Assembly: GCF_009725235.1 (NCBI RefSeq)
Contig: NZ_WJFC01000055.1
Coordinates: 3,768-67,767 of the forward strand
Direction: 5' to 3'
Origin: Scytonema sp. UIC 10036
GTDB taxonomy: Bacteria; Cyanobacteriota; Cyanobacteriia; Cyanobacteriales; Nostocaceae
DNA length: 64,000 nucleotides
Shown: positions 54,090 through 63,124 of the stretch, piece after piece
Layout: the number at the start of each line of letters is the position of its first letter
How positions within the stretch are numbered: the stretch's first letter is position 1
Position numbers and translations under genes: made by a program
Notes under the pieces: model-generated
Databases searched by the model: none
What the model was told of the DNA's origin: nothing
Seen by the model: only the letters and a program-made list of their open reading frames with translations

Positions 54090-56246
54090 TCACTTCTTAC
54101 CTTTACACCGCCACGTTATCTTTACAAGACGAATTTCATCAAAACTGTAGCGATCGCCAAGATAATCTTTAATAGGTGTTAGAGGAACATCCCCAAGAAT
54201 TTCTAAGACTTGTAAAATTTTTTGCTGCTTCTCGACAGGAACCAATAAATTTAAATCTATTGGCTGCTTCTTCTCAATGAGATTGCAAAGGTGATCGACA
54301 ATGGTTCTTGGGCGAAGATTGCGTTTTTTCGCAATTTCTTGAACGCTCAAACCTTGCTGGTGTAATTGTAATGTGTGTAGTTCTGTACCTATAGGTAATT
54401 CGTCAGAAGGTGTAGAATTCAGTTTCTTTTCCAGCAACCCTTGTTTTTGATAGTAAGCACAAATTTCTGCTAGAAATTGGTCCCCGTATTGCGAAACTTT
54501 ATGACTGGTTACCCCAGAGAGTTTACTAAATTCTAATAAACTTTTAGGTTGCATCTGTGCCATTAATCTTAGTGTAGAGTCAGAAAAGATGACGTAAGGT
54601 GCAACAGATTGAGCATCTGCAATTTGTTTGCGTAGCGATCGCAATTTCTGCAAGAGTAAATCCACCTCTGCTGCTCTTGCATCCCTGTCTGTAAAGGTAA
54701 CCTTTTGTGCTACTGGAACAGCAACAGTCACTGTTCGCTGTCGGCGCATGATTTCCCAACTTAAAGCATTCAGTTTTAAGACTGCGTAACCATCGCTTGT
54801 TTGTTCTAAAAAACCTTTATGCAATAGAGCACGCCCTAGCATTCGCCATTCATCTAAACCTTTATCTTTACCAATCCCATAAGTAGATAGTTTATCATGT
54901 CCGTTTTGAATAATTTTCTGGGTTTTTGCACCTCGCAACACATCTATAATATGACCCATTCCATATTTTTCTTTGCATCGAGCCACACAAGATAAAAATT
55001 TCATGGCTTCGATAGTCCAATCTTCCTCTGGCTTGGGATAGCGACAGTTGTCACAATTTCCACAATTACCTGCAAACCGTTCTCCAAAATAACCCAATTG
55101 AATTGTGCGACGGCAAACTGTTCCTTCAGCATAGTCTATCATTTGCCGCAGTTGTTGTTTGGCAATCAATTGTTCTTGAGGGTCAGTTTTTTGATTGATA
55201 CTCCACTCTATCGTTTTGACATCACTAAAGTTATAGAAAAGCAGACAGCGAGATGTTTCTCCATCTCTTCCCGCCCTACCTGATTCTTGGTAATAACTTT
55301 CTATATTGCGGGGTAAATCAAAGTGAATCACAAACCGAACATCTGGTTTATTAATTCCCATCCCAAAGGCAATTGTTGCTACGATAACGCGCACGTCATC
55401 GCGAATAAACCGAGTTTGATTTTGATTGCGTTCTTCATCAGTTAATCCAGCATGATATGGTAAAACAGAAATTTTCTCATGTTGAAGCTTAAGAGTCAGT
55501 TCATCAACTTTTTTGCGCGTCAAGCAATAGATAATTCCCGAACCATCTGTTTCTCGAATCAGTTCCAATAATTCCGCGTAAGCAGATTTGGTTTTGGAAC
55601 GGACTTCGTAGTAAAGGTTTGTGCGGTTAAAGCTAGAAATGTGGATGTTGGGTTGGTTTAACCCTAATTGTTGGATGATATCACTGCGGACGCGATCGGT
55701 TGCTGTGGCGGTTAGGGCAGAAACAGCTATATCCGGGTAGCGTTGGCGTAATAACTTCAGTTGGCGGTACTCTGGGCGAAAATCATGTCCCCACTCAGAA
55801 ACACAGTGGGCTTCGTCAATTGCAAAGGCAGAAATACCAACTTGGTGATGGACAAGATCGAGTAAAGGTAGAAATCTTTCGCTGACCAGACGTTCTGGGG
55901 CAACGTAGAGTAGTTTTATTTTACCTTGGAGCAAGGCTTCTTCACGCGATCGCACTTGATAGGCATTGAGGCTGCTGTTAAGAAATGTTGCAGAAACACC
56001 GTTATTTCGCAATGCTTCCACTTGATCTTGCATCAAAGCTATAAGGGGCGACACCACAACAGTGACACCTTTTTTCAGGAGTGCGGGAAGTTGAAAACAC
56101 AACGATTTTCCCCCACCAGTGGGCATAACGATCAGTAGATCCCGATTTAAGAGCGCTTGTTCGATGATTTGCCGTTGTCCGGGGCGGAAGGTGTCATAAC
56201 CAAAGTAGTGTTTTAGCGCTTGTTCTAAACTGGGAGACTGATACAT
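54090..56246 (-). CDS. recQ: ATP-dependent DNA helicase RecQ
   Basis: A 718-residue RecQ of the long, complete type. Walker A is in VMPTGGGKSLCFQLPALLKK, the DEAH box in FAIDEAHCVSEWGHDFRPEY, SALTATATDRVRSDII is motif III, and FGMGINKPDVRFVIHFDLPR with GRAGRDGETSRCLLFY are motifs V-VI. The RecQ-C-terminal zinc site (CGNCDNCRYP) and winged helix follow, then an HRDC domain (YVIFSDSTLRLMAQ, LLEFSKLSGVTSHKVSQYGD) and a helical tail. It unwinds forked DNA in recombination repair. No partner gene is adjacent. Confidence 0.95.
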   Translation of the reverse strand: MYQSPSLEQALKHYFGYDTFRPGQRQIIEQALLNRDLLIVMPTGGGKSLCFQLPALLKKGVTVVVSPLIALMQDQVEALRNNGVSATFLNSSLNAYQVRSREEALLQGKIKLLYVAPERLVSERFLPLLDLVHHQVGISAFAIDEAHCVSEWGHDFRPEYRQLKLLRQRYPDIAVSALTATATDRVRSDIIQQLGLNQPNIHISSFNRTNLYYEVRSKTKSAYAELLELIRETDGSGIIYCLTRKKVDELTLKLQHEKISVLPYHAGLTDEERNQNQTRFIRDDVRVIVATIAFGMGINKPDVRFVIHFDLPRNIESYYQESGRAGRDGETSRCLLFYNFSDVKTIEWSINQKTDPQEQLIAKQQLRQMIDYAEGTVCRRTIQLGYFGERFAGNCGNCDNCRYPKPEEDWTIEAMKFLSCVARCKEKYGMGHIIDVLRGAKTQKIIQNGHDKLSTYGIGKDKGLDEWRMLGRALLHKGFLEQTSDGYAVLKLNALSWEIMRRQRTVTVAVPVAQKVTFTDRDARAAEVDLLLQKLRSLRKQIADAQSVAPYVIFSDSTLRLMAQMQPKSLLEFSKLSGVTSHKVSQYGDQFLAEICAYYQKQGLLEKKLNSTPSDELPIGTELHTLQLHQQGLSVQEIAKKRNLRPRTIVDHLCNLIEKKQPIDLNLLVPVEKQQKILQVLEILGDVPLTPIKDYLGDRYSFDEIRLVKITWRCKGKK

Positions 56247-56355
56247 AAATCACTGTTGTACAAAAAAGGCATCCTGCCTGCACGCTAATTGTAACCAATC
56301 TTAGCCAAGGAATGCCCATTGAGTCTCAACTTCAGACTTTACTTTTGGCGGGAGA

Positions 56356-58656
56356 TTAAGAATTACAGATTTGAGTTGCCATTTTCTCAGAGGAAACCCA
56401 CTCACAATGGAAACCGTAGGGAATTCGTTGAGGGATAAGCACGCGAGCAATGGGTTCAGCCGTGATATTGTGAGCGTCCAAAACAACCAATTCCGAACGC
56501 TTTTTCACAGCATCGTAAATATAGGTTAGCACCCATCCGTCATCTTCGGTTGTACCACCAGGACGGGGTGCAAAGACGCATTCACCGCCAAAGCGTCCGC
56601 GTCCAAAATATACACTTTGGGCTGTTCCGGCTTCTAAGTCGTACTTCTTGATCCCGTCAAATACAGGGCGTTCCATGTAAACGGCTCCTAGTCCGGCGTA
56701 AACATAACGCATCTTGCGCCCTACAAAATTCTCATTGATACGGGGGAATTCAGCAATTTCATCGTCAAGCATTTCTTCTTTGACTTGACCGGTAGATAGA
56801 TTAAACCGCCAACGATATAACTTTGTCATTTCTGGTTCGATTTTGTCCTTCTTAGCGTTATCTTTGACGAAATCGTAGGCATTTTCTGGATCGGGGATAA
56901 ATAGTTGAGTAGAGTCCATCCGATAGGCTACCAGAACTACCTCATTTCCCTCTTCATAGGCATTGACGGTATGATAAACCATACAAGCTGGCACCTTAAA
57001 CCAGCGCATCTGTCCTCCATGTCGAGGAATAATGCCAAAACGACTGGGGCGATCGCCTTCAAAAACGATGGGAACTTTACCGACCATAATTCGCATTGCC
57101 TTGAAAGCGAGAGGCATATCCATGAAGATGGAGTAGTTTTGAGTAATGGCGAAATCGTGCATGATAATGGGAGAAGGAATGTCAACAGGAATGGTTTTGA
57201 CAATTTTTCCTTCTGCTGAGACGATGCCGTATTGGATGTATGGCTTGGTAAGGGGTTGATAGCCAAAGAACATCATTTCCCCTGTTTGAACATCGATTTT
57301 CGGATGGGCGGTGAAGGGGAAAGTCAATTGATTGTCAAAGGTATAAGGTCCAACTGTTTCTAAGTTGGGGAGGCGGAGTTCATAGGGTTCTCCCCCTTCC
57401 CACAGAGCGAGTAATCGTCCGTTGTGCCACACTAAAGCAGTGTTGGCAACATTTTTCATCATAATTCCATGGGGTTGATCGAAGCGAGGTAGATTAAGCA
57501 ATCCTGGCCAAATGGCTTTGTTTTCTTTTCGCTCAATCTCAAACCCTTCAGTACGAACATAACGGTTCCGATAACAAGCCTTACCGTCATTAATATGCAC
57601 TCTATGAATCATTCCATCCCCATCAAACCAGTGATAAAGTCCTAGGGGGGCAAAACGGGCGTTTGGCCCAATCCGGAGAAACATCCCTGACAACTCTGGT
57701 GGGAGTTGTCCAATCACTTCTAAGTTTTCTGCTGTGATTTCTTCACGCACTGGGGCGTAATTGTCTGTTAAAAAGCGATGGGCTAATTCTTCTTTGACTT
57801 GTGGATTGCACTGGAGAGCTGTTACTTTACCCATGACAGCCTGAGGAATGCGAGCATAAGCATAGCCTTTTCTAAGATTTTGACGTGCTTGTGCTGGTGA
57901 CTCTAAGCGATCGGGAACCACTTGAGCCAGGAAGTTAGGGTCAAGGAAGATACGCCCTAAACGTTGCTGGAGGATGGTTTGACGAGTGTCTTTATCAGCA
58001 AAAACTGCTAACAATTCTTTTTCTCGATCGGTAATTTCTTCATCACTGGTCAATAAACTTGCTAAGACTTTATTTAATGACTCGCATTTTTGCGGACTGG
58101 GATTTTTGCCTAGGTAAGCTTCTAGCCAGTTAAAACACTCCTGCGGCGAAACAGGTTGATTTTCTGATAATAAACTTTTAATTTCTGAATCTTCAGCCAC
58201 TCCTTTTTCAGTCGCTAATTTCAATAAATATTCTTGTTCTCCCGGTGCGAGTGTTCCATCGAGCCAAGCGACACCAAGCAGGATTTTTAGCAATTGTTTA
58301 TTCTCGTGAGAGCAGTCTTGCTGATAGGCAAGCAAAGTTGCTTTGGGCAGGGCTATATCAAAATGTTCGTTAGTGCTTGCATCCGGGCGAAGATTTTTTT
58401 CACTGGTGTATAAAATTCTGGCAAGATTGGGGGATTTAACAACAACATATAAATCGGGATTGCCTTCAAATTTTTCAAAACTCTTTTTAAAATCAGCTTC
58501 AGAGTAAGTTATTTCAAATTGACCGTTGTTGTTCGTTATTGTTTGCCCTAAGTAGTCGGTTTTAAAAATATCTTTATCAAAAGCTTCCACAACTAAGTGA
58601 GGAATTCCCGCTCCGCTTTCGGATTCGTAAATGCGCCCTGTTATTTTAAATAACAT
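56356..58656 (-). CDS. Three-domain protein: transthyretin-like, TerB-like and carotenoid oxygenase
   Basis: A 766-residue protein from the ATG at 58656. Residues 1-105 form a transthyretin/carboxypeptidase-regulatory-like beta domain (FKITGRIYESESGAGIPHLV, LYVVVKSPNLARILYTSEKN). Residues 118-245 resemble TerB helical domains (LLKILLGVAWLDGTLAPGEQ, LTSDEEITDREKELLAVF). Residues 290-766 are a full carotenoid cleavage dioxygenase with four iron-binding histidines at H451 (TAHPKID), H500 (MHDFAIT), H562 (VYHTVNAYEEG) and H750 (GFHCEWV). The enzyme should cleave a carotenoid or related double bond; the extra N-terminal domains are unusual and may tether it. No signal peptide. Confidence 0.85.
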   Translation of the reverse strand: MLFKITGRIYESESGAGIPHLVVEAFDKDIFKTDYLGQTITNNNGQFEITYSEADFKKSFEKFEGNPDLYVVVKSPNLARILYTSEKNLRPDASTNEHFDIALPKATLLAYQQDCSHENKQLLKILLGVAWLDGTLAPGEQEYLLKLATEKGVAEDSEIKSLLSENQPVSPQECFNWLEAYLGKNPSPQKCESLNKVLASLLTSDEEITDREKELLAVFADKDTRQTILQQRLGRIFLDPNFLAQVVPDRLESPAQARQNLRKGYAYARIPQAVMGKVTALQCNPQVKEELAHRFLTDNYAPVREEITAENLEVIGQLPPELSGMFLRIGPNARFAPLGLYHWFDGDGMIHRVHINDGKACYRNRYVRTEGFEIERKENKAIWPGLLNLPRFDQPHGIMMKNVANTALVWHNGRLLALWEGGEPYELRLPNLETVGPYTFDNQLTFPFTAHPKIDVQTGEMMFFGYQPLTKPYIQYGIVSAEGKIVKTIPVDIPSPIIMHDFAITQNYSIFMDMPLAFKAMRIMVGKVPIVFEGDRPSRFGIIPRHGGQMRWFKVPACMVYHTVNAYEEGNEVVLVAYRMDSTQLFIPDPENAYDFVKDNAKKDKIEPEMTKLYRWRFNLSTGQVKEEMLDDEIAEFPRINENFVGRKMRYVYAGLGAVYMERPVFDGIKKYDLEAGTAQSVYFGRGRFGGECVFAPRPGGTTEDDGWVLTYIYDAVKKRSELVVLDAHNITAEPIARVLIPQRIPYGFHCEWVSSEKMATQICNS

Positions 58657-58733
58657 CTTCAATTGTCTCCAAGGGTTGCAAAGTTAGGTGCTAACGATAA
58701 TATTATATGTATAGTCACAAGTATTTATCACCT

Positions 58734-59018
58734 ATGCCCAAAGCAATCTGGAATGGTGCTGTTATAGCTGAAAGCGATGACACTGTAGTTGTGGAAGGCA
58801 ACCATTACTTCCCTCCTAACGCAGTCAACAAGGAATACTTTAAGGAAAGCGACACCCATACAACTTGCCCTTGGAAGGGTGTTGCTAGTTACTACAGCAT
58901 TGAAGTGGATGGACAACTTAACAAGGATGCGGCTTGGTACTATCCCAGTGCAAAGGAAAAAGCAAAGAATATTGAAGGGTATATCGCCTTTTGGAGAGGT
59001 GTCAAGGTTGAATCGTAG
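58734..59018 (+). CDS. DUF427 family protein
   Basis: A 94-residue protein from the ATG at 58734 (MPKAIWNGAVIAESDDTVVV), the usual start and length of DUF427; an upstream ATG at 58707 would add nine residues. EGNHYFPPNAVNKEYFKESD, TTCPWKGVASYYSIEVDGQL and AWYYPSAKEKAKNIEGYIAF are the family hallmarks. Activity unknown. It is divergent from the carotenoid oxygenase gene, 77 bp apart. Confidence 0.9.
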   Translation: MPKAIWNGAVIAESDDTVVVEGNHYFPPNAVNKEYFKESDTHTTCPWKGVASYYSIEVDGQLNKDAAWYYPSAKEKAKNIEGYIAFWRGVKVES

Positions 59019-59229
59019 TCAAAATTTCGTATTTTGACCAAAAGCCATTCCAAATAAAAAATACCCAATATACGTTCTTACGGGATGGGCATCTTTATTC
59101 TTATGGGATGAGCATCCTGATTCCTATGAAATGGGCATCCTTGCCCGTCCTATACAATGGACGGGCACAATTCCGTGCAATATTCCTGACTTAATTTTGT
59201 ATAAAAGTTACAGCAAATGAAGCTCAAGC

Positions 59230-59679
59230 TTACTCGCTAGCAATGACAATATCGTTAGACTTGATCACAGCATAAGCCTCTTTACCCTCCGTCAGTTCCA
59301 ACTCATCTGCTGAAACTCGAGTGATAATTGAGGTAAGTTCAACTTTGTGAACGATCTCTAGTGTAACCTCAGTATTGACGGCTCCTGTAATAACTCGTTT
59401 GACAACTCCTTTTAAAATATTCCGAGAACTAACTTTTAAAGGTTTTTTCTGACCTACAACATCTATCTTAGGGCTGACTTCACTACCCCAAGCATCATCT
59501 TTTCCACGGCGCTGAGTCGATCGCGATGGCGATACAGAAGGCTGTTCATTGAGACTTCTCACTAATTCCCGCAAAATTTCTGTTTTAGTGCGCTGAGACT
59601 GCTGGCAAAATTCCTCTAAAATCTTTCTCTCCTCCTCCGAGGTTTGAAACGTAATCCATCCTTGTTCTTTTCTTGGCAT
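59230..59679 (-). CDS. Ribbon-helix-helix/Mop fusion, molybdate-type regulator or binding protein
   Basis: A 149-residue protein from the ATG at 59679 (MPRKEQGWITFQTSEEERKI); a longer frame to 59787 lacks support. The first 50 residues (ITFQTSEEERKILEEFCQQS, RTKTEILRELVRSLN) look like a CopG/ribbon-helix-helix DNA-binding unit. A polar linker follows, then a Mop/TOBE-type molybdate-binding domain (LKVSSRNILKGVVKRVITGA, VTLEIVHKVELTSIITR, LTEGKEAYAVIKSNDIVIAS). It may be a molybdate-responsive repressor in place of ModE; the target is unknown and no mod genes lie nearby. Confidence 0.8.
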   Translation of the reverse strand: MPRKEQGWITFQTSEEERKILEEFCQQSQRTKTEILRELVRSLNEQPSVSPSRSTQRRGKDDAWGSEVSPKIDVVGQKKPLKVSSRNILKGVVKRVITGAVNTEVTLEIVHKVELTSIITRVSADELELTEGKEAYAVIKSNDIVIASE

Positions 59680-59811
59680 AATTTTACCAAAATTGTTGGT
59701 AATTGAGACCGTTCTTGATCCGATCCTACCAAGCGCAAATACGTTTGAACAATAAAACTTTATTGAGTTAGCACCTAGAGCCCCCATTTTGGCTCAATCT
59801 AAATCTGTCAC

Positions 59812-60165
59812 CTAAACTTCATCCATCCCAACTTCCCAAGGAACTCCCTTGTCTACGGGGGGACACAAGCGGATTTTAGCACTATTAGAAAATAGTTTTA
59901 ATTTTTTAAAAATATCGGGAACAACATTCGCCATATGCCAGTAACTTTCTAAGTCATAGCAGATAATGAGTAGCGTCAATGTCCCAGCATTGATTGTGAA
60001 ATACCAGTGACAACTCGACAACAAAAATCGCATTATAGGACCGCAAGCTTTGTAAAACTTTTGGCAAATAGCTTCTTCAAGTTGCCTCAGAAGCAACACA
60101 TCAAGGTGTATGCTTTGGGATGGCTGATCGTCTGAGGGAAGAGGAGGAAGAAAGAATTTTCCCAT
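59812..60165 (-). CDS. Hypothetical protein, 117 residues
   Basis: An open frame starting MGKFFLPPLPSDDQPSQSIH, with LDVLLLRQLEEAICQKFYKA and a hydrophobic middle (NAGTLTLLIICYDLESYW). AGGAGG lies before the start (+ strand CCTCCT at 60174-60179). No family recognised. The Mop gene follows 130 nt downstream on the same strand. Confidence 0.55.
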   Translation of the reverse strand: MGKFFLPPLPSDDQPSQSIHLDVLLLRQLEEAICQKFYKACGPIMRFLLSSCHWYFTINAGTLTLLIICYDLESYWHMANVVPDIFKKLKLFSNSAKIRLCPPVDKGVPWEVGMDEV

Positions 60166-60378
60166 TAAATAAGTCCTCCTAAAAAACAGGATACCATTAC
60201 TTTACTTTGTACTGTATTCTCTTAAAAGTGAGCTTTTCTCTAGGTTTTTTTCCAAATTCAAAAGTAAAAATTTAAATTTAAAATCAAAAGTTTACAATTC
60301 AATAATAGTACGTAAATAGATTGCTTTTGTTATACAAAATCAGCAAGTGGAAAGAAAAAATCAAACTATAGTAACGAG

Positions 60379-60550
60379 GTGTAAATTTTCTATCTTCGGT
60401 TCGTAGTAGCGCTTTAGCGCATGCACTAGAACTACAAATCGGTAATGATTATTTACACCAATTTACTTACGTATATTTCAAAAATCCAAGGGGTGTAAAT
60501 TTTCTGTCTTTGGCTTGTAGCTGGCGATGCATGCGCTAAAGCGCTACTAC
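60379..60550. repeat. Composite direct and inverted repeats
   Basis: GGTGTAAATTTTCTATCTTC (60379) recurs as GGTGTAAATTTTCTGTCTTT at about 60492. GTAGTAGCGCTTTAGCGCAT plus GC (60405-60426) is mirrored by GCATGCGCTAAAGCGCTACT plus AC near 60529-60550. This is a MITE-like composite; otherwise 60166-60554 has no gene. Confidence 0.7.
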
Positions 60551-60554
60551 AAAC

Positions 60555-61097
60555 CTAATCTATTCTCTTTTCCAAATACTGACCGATCATGATTTGTTCG
60601 CCTGCACGAGAGATGATTGACTGACGCGTGCGGTACTTGGTACCGATAAGCTTTAACTCTTCCTCAAAAACTGAACCGTTGTACTCCGTTCTCAAACATA
60701 GGGTTTTGGGGTTTGGGAAATGATATTCAGCAGTAATGGGCTTAGTTGTTGCAAAACCACGATCGCGATACAAAATGTTTCCCAATGCACCAAACAGCGT
60801 TGAACCATTAGACTCTTTCCTTCCTGTTACGGAATTGGCACTTTCCCAAGTGACTTCAGCACCACATCTCAAACTAACTGTCTCTGGCAGATCGTGCATT
60901 TGAGCTAGTTTTTGCAATTCCTCGCATCCTGCGGTTAAAAAGCGGATGGTTATTATACTTACGACTTCTTTGGTTTCTCCATCTGGTAGTGTATAATAGC
61001 GCCGTTCAGACCGCCACATCCCAACGGATTCTTGAAAAAAGTCAATCAATAGAGATTCATCAGAGCTTTGTGCAAGTTTAAGTAGTGCTGTCACTGG
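60555..61097 (-). CDS. CpeS/CpcS-like phycobiliprotein lyase
   Basis: The protein matches the CpeS-like lipocalin-fold lyases that attach bilins to phycobiliprotein subunits: LLIDFFQESVGMWRSERRYY, ETKEVVSIITIRFLTAGCEE, GATWESANS-type AEVTWESANSVTGRKE, and LKLIGTKYRTRQSIISRAGE followed by QIMIGQYLEKRI. GTG starts exist at 61097 (MTALLKLAQSSDES, GAGGAAG upstream) and 61148; the first gives 180 residues, closer to the family, so it is chosen. Which phycobiliprotein it serves is not clear. Confidence 0.8.
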   Translation of the reverse strand, partial: PVTALLKLAQSSDESLLIDFFQESVGMWRSERRYYTLPDGETKEVVSIITIRFLTAGCEELQKLAQMHDLPETVSLRCGAEVTWESANSVTGRKESNGSTLFGALGNILYRDRGFATTKPITAEYHFPNPKTLCLRTEYNGSVFEEELKLIGTKYRTRQSIISRAGEQIMIGQYLEKRID

Positions 61098-61148
61098 TAG
61101 TCTTCCTCTCCAATATAAAGTTTCATCAAGTGTTGGGATTAGATACAC

Positions 61149-61672
61149 TATGTGTGTCTTAAATACCAGATTTCTTGATTTTTTTTAATATTATCTACAG
61201 ATTAAGAGAATAGCTGATAGTTTTGCTACAATGGGAAAAATGAGTATCTTAACTTTTTTAACAACTGTCATAAGTTAGATTTTTTGCAGTCTCGTGTGTG
61301 TTCCACAGTGCGATACAGTTTAGCTTCAGAGGAACAGATTGATACGAGGCTAAGTCTTGACTTTAGGTAGATCTAAAAAAAAATTAACAATTGTTAGAAT
61401 TCAGGTAAGAAATCCAACAGATTTATGTAAATATAAATACATAGAATCCAGGGAAATCACAGTCGCTGAATTTGCCATCGTTAAAGCGGCTAAGGTAGCA
61501 TGATATTTATTTACTTAGAGTATAAACTTTTAGAAAATGAAACTAAAGGGTTAAGTAAACTACCCTAGTAGGAGCAATGTCAATGCTTTTGGAAGGAAAT
61601 AAAATACGGAAAAGAACACGCAGGCAAACTTGTACGGTTGAAAGGCAATTACAACAGCCAAACATCACCCCC
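61149..61672. other. Gene-free stretch upstream of the efflux adaptor
   Basis: A GTG-initiated reading of the lyase could begin at 61148. Otherwise this divergent region holds only AT-rich sequence. It should contain promoters for the lyase and the efflux operon; I could not identify them with confidence. Confidence 0.4.
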
Positions 61673-63028
61673 ATGCCAAAACAGGTTTGTCGAAAAAACA
61701 TTTTGATTGCTTCAATACTCAGTGCAGGACTGCTGATAGCAGGTTGTGGTTCGTTGCCAAAAGAATCAGCCGAAGCGCAGTCACAAAGTCCGGGAAACAA
61801 TCAAAGGGGTGGAGGTGCAATACCTGTGGATGTAGCAACAGCTCGAACTGGATTGCTGCGTCAAGAACCAGAATATACAGGAACCACTGTACCCTTTCGG
61901 ACGGTATCGCTGCGATCGCGAGTCGAAGGGCAGCTATTAGCATTAAATGTAGATGTAGGCGATCGCGTCAATCAAGGGCAAGCGATCGGACAAGTGGATG
62001 ATGCCCTGTTAAGAACCGCTCAGAATCAAGCAGAAGCAGAATTAGCAGCTCTCAAGTCAGAAGTCGCACGAGCAAAAGCACAAGTCAGCAATGCACGTGC
62101 TGAAGTCGAAAGATCCAGAGCACAACTACAACAAGCGCAAGCAGACTCCAGCAGACAGCAGAAATTAGTAAAAGAGGGAGCGATTTCACAACAAGCAGCC
62201 GAACAAGCAAGCACTCAAGCCAAGACAGCAGCTCAAGTACTCCGCGCAGCACAAGAGCAAGTCCGTACAGAACAAGAAGCATTAGGCGCAGCGCAAGGTA
62301 GAGTTGTTGCACAACAAGCAGTGCTTGCAGAAGCAAAAGAACGCCGTTCCTATGCAAGGCTCATTTCTCCCATTACCGGAGCAGTGTTAGAAAAAGTGAC
62401 AGAACCGGGAAATTTTCTTCAAGCTGGCAATGAAGTTTTGAGAATAGGAGACTTCAGCCGCGTAAAAATTGAAGTTCAAGTTTCTGAATTAGAACTGGCA
62501 AAAATTCGGGTAGGACAATCCGTAAAAGTGCGGTTAGATGCCTTTCCAGATCGAACATATGTTGGACAAGTTACGCGTATTTCTCCTGCAGCAGATAGAA
62601 CAGCTCGTCTAATACCCGTAGAAGTAGTGATACCCAATGGTGACGGCAGAATTGGCAGTGGCTTACTAGCAAGAGCTAATTTTGAAACTCAAGCACAAGC
62701 CAGAGTGCTGATACCTGAAACAGCCCTTCCAGGAGGAGGGGTAGAAGGAAGCAGGGGAGCAGGGGAGCAGCGCAGACGCAATAATGCCCCAAGCCCCAAT
62801 TCCCAATCCCCAGTCGCCAATACCCAAGGAAAAATATTTGTGGTGACAGAAGCAGACAAAAAAGCAACAGTGACAGCTAGAGCAGTAACGCTAGGGGAAA
62901 AAGCTGATGGCAAAGTAGAAATATTATCAGGCTTGCAACCAGGAGAAAGATTTGTGGCTCGCAGTGGCAGACCATTGAAAGATGGTGCTGCTGTGAGACT
63001 TTCCATCCTTTCAGAGAAACAACAGTAA
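61673..63028 (+). CDS. RND-efflux periplasmic adaptor lipoprotein (HlyD/MFP family)
   Basis: A 451-residue protein from the ATG at 61673, which places a lipoprotein signal at the start (ILIASILSAGLLIAGC). After an Asn/Gly-rich linker come VDVATARTGLLRQEPEYTGT, a lipoyl half-domain (LLALNVDVGDRVNQGQAIGQ), a long Gln/Ala/Arg coiled-coil hairpin (about 62040-62330), the second half (ARLISPITGAVLEKVTEPGN) and a beta-barrel (IEVQVSELELAKIRVGQSVK). In the membrane-proximal domain a low-complexity stretch (62740-62830, EGSRGAGEQRRRNNAPSPNS) is intergenic-type repeat read in frame. It links the RND pump encoded next to the outer membrane. Confidence 0.9.
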   Translation: MPKQVCRKNILIASILSAGLLIAGCGSLPKESAEAQSQSPGNNQRGGGAIPVDVATARTGLLRQEPEYTGTTVPFRTVSLRSRVEGQLLALNVDVGDRVNQGQAIGQVDDALLRTAQNQAEAELAALKSEVARAKAQVSNARAEVERSRAQLQQAQADSSRQQKLVKEGAISQQAAEQASTQAKTAAQVLRAAQEQVRTEQEALGAAQGRVVAQQAVLAEAKERRSYARLISPITGAVLEKVTEPGNFLQAGNEVLRIGDFSRVKIEVQVSELELAKIRVGQSVKVRLDAFPDRTYVGQVTRISPAADRTARLIPVEVVIPNGDGRIGSGLLARANFETQAQARVLIPETALPGGGVEGSRGAGEQRRRNNAPSPNSQSPVANTQGKIFVVTEADKKATVTARAVTLGEKADGKVEILSGLQPGERFVARSGRPLKDGAAVRLSILSEKQQ

Positions 63029-63124
63029 GTGGGCATTGGGCATTGGGCATTGAGTTTTTCCCTATTCCCCACTCCCCACTCCCCACTCCCTATTTTAAAG
63101 AACATTAGCACTCAGCACTGATTT

